19,609 nt of DNA from Bacillota bacterium (GCA_023425285.1 JAFACY010000182.1:1-19609), one strand, 5' to 3'. Positions 6,751 through 14,225 are shown, counted from the stretch's first letter. The notes: a model not told the origin generated them from the letters alone. Made by a program: numbers and translations.

Positions 6751-7740
6751 TTATCTGACAAATCCCGGACCAGTCTTTGCATCACGCATCGCTGATTTTA
6801 TATATGCAACGGACTCCTCCAGCTTCACAGTTTCCCATTCATTCAATTCAACGGGAAGCTTTTTAATAATACCCTCGCGTCCTATAACACATGGCATGCT
6901 CAAAGCAACATCACCGTCATGACCATATTGTCCTCTCAGGGTTACACATGCGGGATATATACTTTTTTCATCCAGCAATACAGCCCTTGCCATTGTAACG
7001 GCTGACTGAGCAACGCCGGCGTTGGTCCATCCCTTATTGTTTAATACATTGTATGCCGCATTTACAACAAGCTCCTTAACATTTTCCGGATTGCTTATTT
7101 CCTCAACATTTTCAAAGTACTGTCCCAGACTCTCATGTGGTATGCCCGCAACATTCAGGTGACTTAAAACCGGAAATGCCGTCATACCATGCTCTCCCAT
7201 CATGTATCCCGTAACAGATTTCGGATCGATGCAGCATGCATCGGCTATTATTTTTCGAAGACGTGCAGAATCAAGCATAGTTCCCGTTCCAAAAACACGT
7301 CCCGTAGGATATCCGAATTCATTTTCCGCGATGTATACCATTGTATCCAGCGGATTTGTTATAAGGATTACTATGGCATCCTTTGTATAGGTTGTGATTC
7401 CCGTCATAACCTCACGGATTACGGCGCAATTTGTAGTTGTTAAAAGTGCACGGTCAGGCTTTGCATTCGGGTTGTTGGGATCAGGTATAACACTCGGTCC
7501 CGCAGCCACGATTATAACATCCGCGTCGGCACACTGCTCATATCCTCCGCTTTTTACATTCACATTGTTCATATATGTAAGTGCCGTAGCCTGCGCCTGA
7601 TCAAGCGCCTCTCCAAGCGAAACATTATTCAGAATATCTATCAATCCTATTTCAGCAAACAGACCCATCTTCATTGCGTCTGCCAATACGTACGAGCCTA
7701 CATGCCCCACTCCCACAACAACCAGTTTATTTTTGTGCAT
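6751..7740 (-). CDS. L-lactate dehydrogenase family 2-hydroxyacid dehydrogenase (L-HicDH-like)
   Basis: A 329-residue NAD-dependent 2-hydroxyacid dehydrogenase of the lactate/malate family, reducing a 2-keto acid to an L-2-hydroxy acid in the cytoplasm. Visible features are the dinucleotide motif GVGHVG (10-15), the NAD-selecting Asp35, TNP (Asn129), LDSAR (Asp157, Arg160) and the catalytic GEHG (His184). The substrate loop between AAG (79-81) and the presumed catalytic Arg97 is about seven residues longer than in ordinary lactate dehydrogenase. It recalls L-2-hydroxyisocaproate dehydrogenase, so a larger keto acid may be preferred over pyruvate. The ATG at 7740 has GGGAGG 5 nt upstream; an upstream in-frame ATG at 7764 lacks a comparable site. 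A LysR gene follows closely. Confidence 0.88.
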   Translation of the reverse strand: MHKNKLVVVGVGHVGSYVLADAMKMGLFAEIGLIDILNNVSLGEALDQAQATALTYMNNVNVKSGGYEQCADADVIIVAAGPSVIPDPNNPNAKPDRALLTTTNCAVIREVMTGITTYTKDAIVILITNPLDTMVYIAENEFGYPTGRVFGTGTMLDSARLRKIIADACCIDPKSVTGYMMGEHGMTAFPVLSHLNVAGIPHESLGQYFENVEEISNPENVKELVVNAAYNVLNNKGWTNAGVAQSAVTMARAVLLDEKSIYPACVTLRGQYGHDGDVALSMPCVIGREGIIKKLPVELNEWETVKLEESVAYIKSAMRDAKTGPGFVR

Positions 7741-8181
7741 AATTACCTCCCGTTCGCCATTCATATGAATAACTTTCCAATTTAAAATTTAAACAATAAT
7801 ATCACAACTTCATTTTTATGGCAATATTTAATTAAAGATTGGGAATAATTCTGAAAAGCATTTGTAACAACTGATGTATTGGAGAATATAATGATAGCAC
7901 TGTTATACAGTAGTAGTGTCCATGCTGAAAATATTGTTGTACAACACACTGCATATATATTCAAATCGCAAAATTCCAAAGTAGCACTTTTTTTCGGGAT
8001 TTGCTTTATAATCTACATAAATTCTTGATAGAAAAACTAAAAATCAATTGAAATTATCACATTCTTCAAAAACAAAAATCTCAAAAATATTTATGCAGTA
8101 TTTATGTATAATCGGAGTATTTTATAACAATACAAGCTTCAAATCAGATTCCGGAAGCATACAGACAGAGATATTTTATTT
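7741..8181. other. Intergenic region upstream of the dehydrogenase, with palindromes
   Basis: This 441-bp AT-rich gap contains no convincing gene; a 65-codon minus-strand frame at 7782-7979 starts at TTG without a ribosome binding site. Short dyads stand out: ATTCATATGAAT (7759-7770), ACTGT-TAT-ACAGT (7899-7911) and the perfect TGTTGTACAACA (7935-7946). A weak minus-strand promoter (TTGTGA, 17 bp, TAAATT) lies near 7772-7804, and a 5-bp GCTTC/GAAGC stem lies near 8134-8158 after the exporter gene without a U-tract. The dyads are candidate operators for the dehydrogenase; none matches a site that can be named with confidence. Confidence 0.4.
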
Positions 8182-9048
8182 TTAAGATTTTATTTTATAT
8201 TTAAATGCAAACTCCCCAAACAATGCACCTCCTATAATCAGTACGGCACCGAGAATTTGCAGCAGCAGCATAGTTTCATGGAGAAAAATCATAGAGAATA
8301 TCACGGCAGAAAGCGGCTCTATATAACCGCAGACAGCCACGGTTTGTGCAGGCAGTCTTCCTATTGAAGAAAAATATAAATAGCAGCTTACTCCCGTATT
8401 CAGCAGACCAAGCCACAAAATCGGCAGCCAGTTTCCAGGTTCTATTTCTATGTAAAAGCCTTGTTTAAAGCCCACAAATACGGCTACAGTCACAAAGGCA
8501 AAAAACAACTGAATAGTGGAATTTTCCATTCCCGTAACCTGCTCAGACATCTTATTGAAAATAACCATAGCGGCATAGGATATGGCTGACATCACGGCAC
8601 AAAATAATCCCCATGCACTTATCCCGTCTATTACCGCCTGCCCGCTTATCAGAAATACCCCCGAAAGCGCCATAAGAAGCGCTGTTATCTTCGTCCATGT
8701 CACACGCTCCTTGAATATCAAAGGTGCAAGCGACATAACTATCACCGGACCAAAGTAATTTATCATCATTCCGATACTTACTCCGATTTGCGCAAAGGCT
8801 TCAAAGAGAAACAGCCAGTCAGCAGCCATGGCCACACCGGATAATGCAATATAGAGAAGATCTCTTTTGTGCTGCAGTGCCGTAAGTTTATGCTTTGAAT
8901 AAAAGAAAATACCTATCAGCAGGATACTGCCCAGCAAAGATCGTAAAAGAACTATTTCATAGCTTGTGAGCCTGATGTGACTTGCCACAACACCGTTTGA
9001 TCCGAACAATAATAATGCCGATATATATTTAAAATATGCCTGCTTCAT
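8182..9048 (-). CDS. EamA/DMT-superfamily transporter
   Basis: A 288-residue integral membrane protein with about ten hydrophobic helices in two homologous halves, as in the EamA (drug/metabolite transporter) family; such proteins often export amino acids or other small metabolites. Typical stretches are ALLLFGSNGVVASHI near the N terminus, GMMINYFGPVIVMSLAPLIF ending the first half, and AVCGYIEPLSAVIFSMIFLHE in the second. The ATG at 9048 is chosen because AAGGAAG lies 9 nt upstream; an ATG at 9069 has no good site. It is divergent from a LysR gene that probably controls it. Substrate unknown. Confidence 0.87.
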   Translation of the reverse strand: MKQAYFKYISALLLFGSNGVVASHIRLTSYEIVLLRSLLGSILLIGIFFYSKHKLTALQHKRDLLYIALSGVAMAADWLFLFEAFAQIGVSIGMMINYFGPVIVMSLAPLIFKERVTWTKITALLMALSGVFLISGQAVIDGISAWGLFCAVMSAISYAAMVIFNKMSEQVTGMENSTIQLFFAFVTVAVFVGFKQGFYIEIEPGNWLPILWLGLLNTGVSCYLYFSSIGRLPAQTVAVCGYIEPLSAVIFSMIFLHETMLLLQILGAVLIIGGALFGEFAFKYKIKS

Positions 9049-9180
9049 TGACCGCCACTTCCTTTTCATACTTTTTCTTGTATTTTCTGATATTATACTG
9101 TATCATAATTTTATAAATTACAAAAGCGAATATTTATCATGATTAAGATGACTAATTCAGATGCAAGGAAGAAAAATTGT
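9049..9180. promoter_or_regulatory. Divergent promoter region between EamA transporter and LysR gene
   Basis: On the plus strand TTGTAT (9078-9083), 17 bp, TATCAT (9101-9106) forms a plausible promoter for the LysR gene. On the minus strand TATAAT (complement of 9091-9096 region) lies in the same stretch and may serve the transporter. The shared core has ATTAT and ATAAT arms around 8 bp, a loose T-N11-A type dyad expected for LysR binding. Overlapping promoters would couple the regulator and its target. Confidence 0.5.
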
Positions 9181-10074
9181 ATGGACATGAACATTCAGAA
9201 ATACATGGCGTTTATAAAGACTGTTGAGTACGGCAGCTTTACTAAGGCTGCTGAAAAATTAAATTACTCCCAGTCCGGCATCAGCAGGATGATAAATGAC
9301 TTGGAAAAGGAATGGCAGGTTTCACTTCTTGAGCGTAGCCGAACAGGTGTAAACTTAACATCTGACGGACTGAAACTATTACCATTTGCTCAAAGCGTAT
9401 GTAATGAATATGAGAAATTACAGGTACAGGTAAACGAGTTGAATGGCTTGCAATCCGGTTTGATTCGTATAGGAACCTTCTCAAGTGTCGCAACCCATTG
9501 GCTGCCAAATATAATCAAAGAATTTCAAAAAGACTATCCCAATATCGATTACGAACTTCTGTTGGGTGACTATACGGAAATTGAAAGCTGGATTTCGGAG
9601 GGACGTGTGGACTGCGGCTTCCTCAGACTTCCTACACTATCCGAGTTTGAAACAATTTTTTTAGAGCAGGACAGATTGCTCGTTGTCTTACCGGAAGATC
9701 ACCCTATGACTGATTATAAATATTTTCCGGTAAAAGCACTGTGCGATTATCCATTCATGCTTTTAGAAAAGGGAGCCAAGGCTGAAATATCGGAAATATT
9801 TGAGAAACATAATATCAAGCCAAACGTACATTTCACAACATGGGATGATTACGCTATCATGTCCATGATCGAAAGCGGACTGGGTATCAGCATTTTGCCC
9901 GAGCTCATCTTACAGCGCATCCCATATAATATTGTGATAAAGGAACTTGACGTCCCCGCATACCGCAATATCGGTCTTGCAATAAAAGACAGAAAGACTG
10001 CATCCATCGCGGTAAAGCGATTTTTAGATTATCTGCCATGCAGAAACAATCCAAAAAAGAATAATAACAACTAG
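9181..10074 (+). CDS. LysR-family transcriptional regulator (divergent from EamA transporter)
   Basis: The only plus-strand gene in the window: a 297-residue LysR-type regulator. The N-terminal HTH is typical (FIKTVEYGSFTKAAEKLNYS, then QSGISRMINDLEKEWQ, and RSRTGVNLTSDGLKLLPFAQ). The effector domain carries the usual IRIGTFSSVATHWLPNIIKE entry and the late GLGISILPELIL stretch. The ATG at 9181 is chosen because AAGGAAG lies 9 nt upstream and the protein then begins just before the HTH; in-frame ATGs at 9139 and 9148 would add an unusual polar extension. It is divergent from the EamA gene, the classic arrangement for LysR control of an exporter. Ligand unknown. Confidence 0.9.
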   Translation: MDMNIQKYMAFIKTVEYGSFTKAAEKLNYSQSGISRMINDLEKEWQVSLLERSRTGVNLTSDGLKLLPFAQSVCNEYEKLQVQVNELNGLQSGLIRIGTFSSVATHWLPNIIKEFQKDYPNIDYELLLGDYTEIESWISEGRVDCGFLRLPTLSEFETIFLEQDRLLVVLPEDHPMTDYKYFPVKALCDYPFMLLEKGAKAEISEIFEKHNIKPNVHFTTWDDYAIMSMIESGLGISILPELILQRIPYNIVIKELDVPAYRNIGLAIKDRKTASIAVKRFLDYLPCRNNPKKNNNN

Positions 10075-10093
10075 ACAATACCTTTTATGATTA

Positions 10094-10133
10094 AATAAAA
10101 CTCCTGAACCATACTTGATTCAAGAGTTTTATT
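10094..10133. terminator. Bidirectional terminator between convergent LysR and metallopeptidase genes
   Basis: AATAAAACTC (10094-10103) pairs perfectly with GAGTTTTATT (10124-10133); inside, TGAA pairs with TTCA after one mismatch. T-rich tracts follow on both strands. The hairpin lies 20 nt after the plus-strand LysR stop and about 80 nt after the minus-strand metallopeptidase stop, so it can end both convergent transcripts. Confidence 0.75.
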
Positions 10134-10215
10134 AATAAATCCGCATTTATTTATATGTTTTCATTAGTCTCAATAATACCCTTCTCTATATTACACCTTT
10201 TCTTCAGTGACTTTT

Positions 10216-11457
10216 TCATTTTATACCTTTTTTAATCATTTCGGTTATTTCCTTTGAATCCAAATTCAGCAAATCTTCCAGTTTAACAACAACATCGCCT
10301 GTTCCCAAATTTCTGATTATTTCCTTGAATTCATCTAAGGAATAATTATTATAAATATATGACCACAAATACATTCCGTATATTTGAGAAGCTCTTTTTT
10401 CTCCTTCAGATTTGTTCCATGCTTTTGCAACTCTCAAAATTTTATTTACATTGTCTAAATTTAATGTATCTTTATATTGTTTTAAGTTTGATGTCAAATC
10501 CTCATAGAAACTCCATTGGTCTACATTTCCAACATAATTGTATTTCGTATATAAAGAAGAAATTAATTTAGCATTTGCTTCATTAAGCCACATTGTATTT
10601 GTTGCTCCACCATTAACCTCACTGAAAAAATTATGATTCACTTCATGAACAAATTCAGCTAAATTATTGCCACCTGCATCATTCCCAGGTTCTAACCAGA
10701 TAAATGTTACTTTCTCTTTTTGTCTTATATCGCCTTCTTTTAAGGACATGGCATCTTTTTCATGTATTAAATGGACTTCCACTCTAGCTTGCAGACCATA
10801 AATATCTGTTAACATCATGTATACCTTGTCCATATGAGGAGTTAAAAATTCTGCAACACTTTTACCATAATTATCATTTGGATAATACATGTCGAAATAT
10901 TTACCTTCGACTTTTAACAATCCTTTCCTTCTGCTGTTTTCTTTTGAGCGAAACTTCAATACATCTACATCGCATTCTGAATTGTTTACCAGGTTTTCTA
11001 AGTACTCACTTGTATAAATGTTCTTGTCATTGTTCTCAATAGGTTTAATTGAAATTTTGTTGTCTTCAGAATTCCATTCAATCTTAGCTCCAAAGGCTTC
11101 AAGAACAGCCCTGATAGGCAAGTATGTTCGTCCTTCTTTTATTAATGCAGACGAATCCGTATCAATCATCCGTCCATTGCATACAATAAAATTTTTCCCA
11201 ATGGGAACTTCGACTATTATATCATCTTTTTTAACAATTACTGTATTAGTTTCTTCGTTCCAATCCACAGAAGCACCGAATCTCTCCATCGTAATTCTAA
11301 GCGGAACCTGCGTTCTGTTAAAGCTATCAATAAAAGGAACCCCGGAAACTTCGGTATACGGAATTCTGACATTATCAATATTTATGCTGATCCCAAAGGC
11401 CAATGACGAAAAAAGCATATTAAAAATTAATATTAAGCACAAGACTTTCTTTTTCAT
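10216..11457 (-). CDS. Secreted putative zinc metallopeptidase with copper-amine-oxidase-N-like repeats
   Basis: A 413-residue exported protein. Residues 1-22 form a signal peptide (KKK, hydrophobic core, AFG). Two repeats follow: VPLRITMERFGASVDWN (51-67) with VIVKK, and LPIRAVLEAFGAKIEWN (113-129) with ISIKP. They match the pattern of copper amine oxidase N-like domains, common on clostridial surface proteins and not themselves catalytic. The C-terminal half has HEVNH (271-275) and, 18 residues on, Glu293 within WLNEANA, the gluzincin pattern HExxH plus downstream Glu, so a zinc peptidase is likely. The ATG at 11457 has GGGAG 6 nt upstream; the 21-codon in-frame extension overlaps the promoter. 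It is monocistronic. Substrate unknown; inactive homologues of this type exist, but the key residues are present here. Confidence 0.8.
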   Translation of the reverse strand: MKKKVLCLILIFNMLFSSLAFGISINIDNVRIPYTEVSGVPFIDSFNRTQVPLRITMERFGASVDWNEETNTVIVKKDDIIVEVPIGKNFIVCNGRMIDTDSSALIKEGRTYLPIRAVLEAFGAKIEWNSEDNKISIKPIENNDKNIYTSEYLENLVNNSECDVDVLKFRSKENSRRKGLLKVEGKYFDMYYPNDNYGKSVAEFLTPHMDKVYMMLTDIYGLQARVEVHLIHEKDAMSLKEGDIRQKEKVTFIWLEPGNDAGGNNLAEFVHEVNHNFFSEVNGGATNTMWLNEANAKLISSLYTKYNYVGNVDQWSFYEDLTSNLKQYKDTLNLDNVNKILRVAKAWNKSEGEKRASQIYGMYLWSYIYNNYSLDEFKEIIRNLGTGDVVVKLEDLLNLDSKEITEMIKKGIK

Positions 11458-11491
11458 TTTTCTCTCCCTGTTATTTTTTTCTTTATTCAAT

Positions 11492-11520
11492 ATTATAATA
11501 GATATGCATGTTAATATCAA
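11492..11520 (-). promoter_or_regulatory. Strong sigma-A-type promoter of the metallopeptidase gene
   Basis: TTGATA (complement of 11515-11520), exactly 17 bp, and a perfect TATAAT (complement of 11492-11497), placed about 35 bp before the ATG at 11457. This is among the best promoters in the window and excludes the longer in-frame start at 11520. Confidence 0.85.
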
Positions 11521-11522
11521 TT

Positions 11523-11572
11523 CAAATGCAAAAATCCCCGGACTTAATATCCTAGGGATTCAAAATCATTTG
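11523..11572. repeat. Interrupted palindrome upstream of metallopeptidase promoter
   Basis: Nested inverted repeats: CAAATG (11523-11528) with CATTTG (11567-11572), AATCCC with GGGATT (ending at 11560), and GGA with TCC around a 7-nt loop. On the minus strand the inner hairpin is followed by a T-run, so it could be a terminator insulating the metallopeptidase gene; it could equally be an operator, as it abuts the -35 box. Confidence 0.55.
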
Positions 11573-11606
11573 TAAATTCTAAGAAACGGTGATTTTTGAA
11601 GCTAAC

Positions 11607-11637
11607 ATAAAACTCCTGACCATAATTCAAAGCAGGA
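11607..11637. repeat. Second copy of the terminator-like repeat at 10095
   Basis: ATAAAACTCCTGA (11607-11619) is identical to 10095-10107, and the match continues as ACCATA with a single-base gap. On the minus strand TCCTG and CAGGA can form a 5-bp stem followed by GTTTTATG, a degraded terminator. The two copies lie in the same orientation on either side of the metallopeptidase gene. Confidence 0.6.
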
Positions 11638-11694
11638 TGTATCTGTTCCCATATACATAAAAATTCAATTGTATTTTAGTTTCGAAGCCAATCC

Positions 11695-11726
11695 GAAATA
11701 AAAAACAGGGAGCACATTGTGCTCCC
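11695..11726 (-). terminator. Intrinsic terminator of ilvE
   Basis: GGGAGCAC and GTGCTCCC (11708-11715 and 11719-11726) form a perfect 8-bp stem with a 3-nt loop; on the minus strand TGTTTTTTATTT follows. It is about 60 nt after the ilvE stop codon. Confidence 0.92.
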
Positions 11727-11730
11727 ATAA

Positions 11731-11785
11731 CAATCGTTCACCAATCGCTGTGCTATCGTTCAGCTATTGTTCTCCTATTGTTTAT
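11731..11785. repeat. Five degenerate 11-bp tandem repeats in the ilvE 3' untranslated region
   Basis: Five consecutive 11-bp units (starting 11731, 11742, 11753, 11764, 11775) follow the pattern CWATYGYT plus three variable bases: CAATCGTTCAC, CAATCGCTGTG, CTATCGTTCAG, CTATTGTTCTC, CTATTGTTTAT. They fill the space between the ilvE stop and its terminator. Function unknown; simple slippage expansion is possible. Confidence 0.7.
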
Positions 11786-11787
11786 TA

Positions 11788-12810
11788 TTATTTTACCTTG
11801 TAAATCCATCCTTCAGGAGCTTCGATGTCGCCCATCTGGATGCCGTACAATGTGTCGTATAATTTCTTAGTCATAGGACCAACTTCCGTTTCACTGTGGA
11901 ATACGTGGAATTTGCCTTTGTGCTCAATTCCGCCGATCGGAGTGATAACTGCTGCTGTTCCGCAAGCGCCTGCTTCTGCGAATATATCCAATTTGTCGAT
12001 ATAAACTTCTGTTTCAACTGCTTCCAATCCTAAGTAATCTTTTGCAACCTGCATTAAAGAAATTCTTGTTATACTCGGAAGTATTGATGATGAATGCGGT
12101 GTTACGAATTTGTTATCCTTAGTTATACCAAAGAAGTTTGCAGCTCCAACCTCGTCTATTTTTGAGTGAGTTGAAGGATCAAGATATATACAATCAGCAA
12201 AGCCTCTCTCTACAGCTTCATGATGTGACTGCAAGCTTGCAGCATAGTTTCCGCCAACCTTTGCCTTACCTGTACCGTTTGGTGCAGCTCTGTCCGCATC
12301 TGTAGTAGTAAAGTTTACAGGATTCATTCCGCCTTTGAAATACGGACCTACAGGCATACAGAACACTGCAAATATGTATTCAGGGGCAGGTCTTACACCG
12401 ATGTTGTCACCAACACCTATAACGAACGGTCTTAAGTACAATGTTGCACCTGAACCATATGGCGGTACCCAAGCTTCATTTGCTTTTACTACCTGCATAC
12501 AAGCATCTATAAATTTTTCTACGGGTACTTCAGGCATCAATACTCTTGCACAGCTTTTTTGCATACGCTTAGCATTTTCATCAGGTCTGAACAACTGGAT
12601 TCCGCCGTCTTTAGTACTGTAAGCTTTAAGTCCTTCAAAACATTCTTGTCCGTAATGTAAACAAGTTGAACCCTCGTTAACCGGAATCATATTATCTTCT
12701 ACAAGCTGACCATCATCCCACTTACCGTCTTTCCAGCGTGATATGTATCTTTTGTCTGTTTTAATGTAGCTAAATCCTAATTCGGACCATTTAATGTCTT
12801 TCTTTTGCAT
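11788..12810 (-). CDS. ilvE: Branched-chain amino acid aminotransferase IlvE
   Basis: A 340-residue class IV (fold type IV) PLP aminotransferase, interconverting Leu/Ile/Val and their 2-keto acids with 2-oxoglutarate. Hallmarks are LHYGQECFEGLKAY (51-64), RPDENAKRM (75-83), LYLRPFVIG (124-132), the PLP-lysine motif KVGGNYA (Lys184) and IDEVGAANFFG (Glu220), followed by ILPSITRISL and GTAAVITPIG. Length is typical of the larger BCAT subgroup. The start ATG at 12810 has AGGAGG closely upstream. The gene has its own promoter and terminator, with no biosynthetic ilv/leu neighbours and no T-box, so it is as likely to serve catabolism or interconversion as synthesis. Confidence 0.95.
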   Translation of the reverse strand: MQKKDIKWSELGFSYIKTDKRYISRWKDGKWDDGQLVEDNMIPVNEGSTCLHYGQECFEGLKAYSTKDGGIQLFRPDENAKRMQKSCARVLMPEVPVEKFIDACMQVVKANEAWVPPYGSGATLYLRPFVIGVGDNIGVRPAPEYIFAVFCMPVGPYFKGGMNPVNFTTTDADRAAPNGTGKAKVGGNYAASLQSHHEAVERGFADCIYLDPSTHSKIDEVGAANFFGITKDNKFVTPHSSSILPSITRISLMQVAKDYLGLEAVETEVYIDKLDIFAEAGACGTAAVITPIGGIEHKGKFHVFHSETEVGPMTKKLYDTLYGIQMGDIEAPEGWIYKVK

Positions 12811-12845
12811 TTGAACCTCCTAAATAATATATTTTTCACAACAAT

Positions 12846-12874
12846 AGTATAACCTTTTTATAATTTTTTTGCAA
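12846..12874 (-). promoter_or_regulatory. Sigma-A-type promoter of ilvE
   Basis: TTGCAA (complement of 12869-12874), 17 bp, TATACT (complement of 12846-12851). Initiation near 12839 leaves a leader of only about 28 nt, which excludes a leader-RNA attenuator for ilvE. Confidence 0.78.
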
Positions 12875-12878
12875 CAAG

Positions 12879-12912
12879 AAAAGGTCTCATCTGTTTAAGA
12901 TTAAGACCTTTT
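12879..12912. terminator. Terminator hairpin between the two aminotransferase genes
   Basis: AAAAGGTCT (12879-12887) pairs perfectly with AGACCTTTT (12904-12912), 9 bp with a 16-nt loop. It lies about 25 nt after the stop of the upstream aminotransferase (minus strand) and just before the ilvE promoter. The downstream U-tract is short, so termination may be partial. Confidence 0.7.
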
Positions 12913-12937
12913 AAATAAATTGCTTTTGAAATTAAAA

Positions 12938-14128
12938 TTATTTACCGTAATACTTGTTTAAAACTGTTCCTATTCTCTTTATACCTTCGACTATTTTTTC
13001 CTCAGGCATGCATGAATAGTTTACTCTGAAGAAGTTTTTTCTGCCGCTTGTGGGGAAGAAAGGCTCGCCCGGTACATATGCAACATTTTCTTTTATACAT
13101 TCTTCCATTATTTTAGCAGCATCCAGGTCCTCACGAAGTTCCACCCACGCAAAAAGTCCTCCGTACGGATTTGTGTGCTTAACTTCGGCAGGGAAGTATT
13201 TATCCATACTTTCAAGCATTAAATCACGACGCTTGCCATATACTTCTCTTATTTTCAATATGTGCTCATTGAGATCATATTTCTGCATAAACGCAGCTGC
13301 AATTCTCTGATCCAGGGAACTGGACTGGAGATCCGCACCCTGCTTGATAATTATGTATTTATTAAGTATCTCAGGTGATGCACAAACCCATCCTAGTCTC
13401 ATGCCGGGAGCAAAAACCTTGGAAAATGTGCCTAAGAATATAACCCAGCCTTCTTTGTCGTAGCTTTTTATTGCCGGATGTACGGTTCCTTCAAAAATTA
13501 ATTCGCCGTATGGATTGTCTTCAACCACAGGTATTTTATACTCTGCAGCAAGCTCAGCTATCCTTTTTCTTCTGTCGTCAGGCATTGTTTTTCCTGTTGG
13601 ATTCTGAAAATCGGGAATTGTATAAATCATTTTGGCACCCGGATTTTCCTTTAATGCCTTCTCCAATTCGGAAATGATTATTCCGTCATCATCCATTTCT
13701 ACTTCGACAAACTTCGGTTCATATGCGGCAAACGCATTGATTGCGCCAAGGTAACTGGGGCTTTCGCATATTACTACATCACCCTTGTTCAGGAATAACT
13801 TTGCAGAAAATTCAAGACCCTGCTGTGAGCCTGTAGTTATCAAAATGTCATCAGCAGACAGATTCATCTGTGCCGGTACCATTCTTTGTTTTGCCACTAT
13901 CTCTCTGAGAGGTCTGTATCCTTCGGTAGGACCATACTGCAATGCAGAAACTCCTTCTTTCTCCATAACCTCTACGGCTATTTCCTTAACCTTCTCAACA
14001 GGAAATAATTCCGGTGCAGGGAGACCGCCTGCAAAAGATATAACCTCGGGCATTTCGGTAAGCTTTAAAAGCTCTCTTATGGTTGATGCCTTCAACCCAT
14101 TCGCTCTGTCAGAAAATCTTATATCCAT
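12938..14128 (-). CDS. PLP aminotransferase, 2-aminoadipate/aromatic (LysN/ARO8-like) type
   Basis: A 396-residue class I/II aminotransferase. Motifs are ISFAGGLPAPELFPVE (30-45), ALQYGPTEGYRPLRE (62-76), TTGSQQGLEF, IPDFQNPTGK (Asn176), VVEDNPYGEL (Asp204, Tyr207) and the PLP lysine in TFSKVFAPGMRLGW (Lys237, Arg244). The SFAGGLPAPE and QNPTGK pattern places it with the 2-aminoadipate/kynurenine/aromatic transaminases that form the C-terminal domain of MocR regulators, but here no DNA-binding domain is present. Substrate is therefore open: 2-aminoadipate, aromatic or branched-chain amino acids. ATG at 14128 with AGGAGG 6 nt upstream. It has its own promoter embedded in an inverted repeat and is flanked by kbl and ilvE. 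Confidence 0.87.
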   Translation of the reverse strand: MDIRFSDRANGLKASTIRELLKLTEMPEVISFAGGLPAPELFPVEKVKEIAVEVMEKEGVSALQYGPTEGYRPLREIVAKQRMVPAQMNLSADDILITTGSQQGLEFSAKLFLNKGDVVICESPSYLGAINAFAAYEPKFVEVEMDDDGIIISELEKALKENPGAKMIYTIPDFQNPTGKTMPDDRRKRIAELAAEYKIPVVEDNPYGELIFEGTVHPAIKSYDKEGWVIFLGTFSKVFAPGMRLGWVCASPEILNKYIIIKQGADLQSSSLDQRIAAAFMQKYDLNEHILKIREVYGKRRDLMLESMDKYFPAEVKHTNPYGGLFAWVELREDLDAAKIMEECIKENVAYVPGEPFFPTSGRKNFFRVNYSCMPEEKIVEGIKRIGTVLNKYYGK

Positions 14129-14144
14129 GTTGTCCTCCTATACT

Positions 14145-14202
14145 AAATTGTTTCAGATAGTATAACCGCTAAAACAATTTAACGCAAGTGGAAAAACAAT
14201 TT
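14145..14202. promoter_or_regulatory. Promoter with overlapping 9-bp dyad, candidate repressor operator
   Basis: The minus-strand promoter is TTGCGT (complement of 14182-14187), 17 bp, TATACT (complement of 14159-14164). A perfect inverted repeat, AAATTGTTT (14145-14153) and AAACAATTT (14172-14180), brackets the -10: one half covers the start point, the other the spacer. A third copy, AAACAATTT (14194-14202), lies just upstream of the -35. This placement would let a dimeric regulator block initiation. Confidence 0.65.
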
Positions 14203-14225
14203 TCTACAAAATATTACCCGGGCAA

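Noticed and set aside
7782..7979. A 65-codon minus-strand ORF upstream of the dehydrogenase
   Set aside because: It starts at TTG without a ribosome binding site, has an unremarkable AT-driven composition and overlaps the likely promoter region.
11458..11520. A 21-codon N-terminal extension of the metallopeptidase
   Set aside because: It overlaps the consensus promoter at 11492-11520, and the ATG at 11457 begins a textbook signal peptide with a good ribosome binding site.
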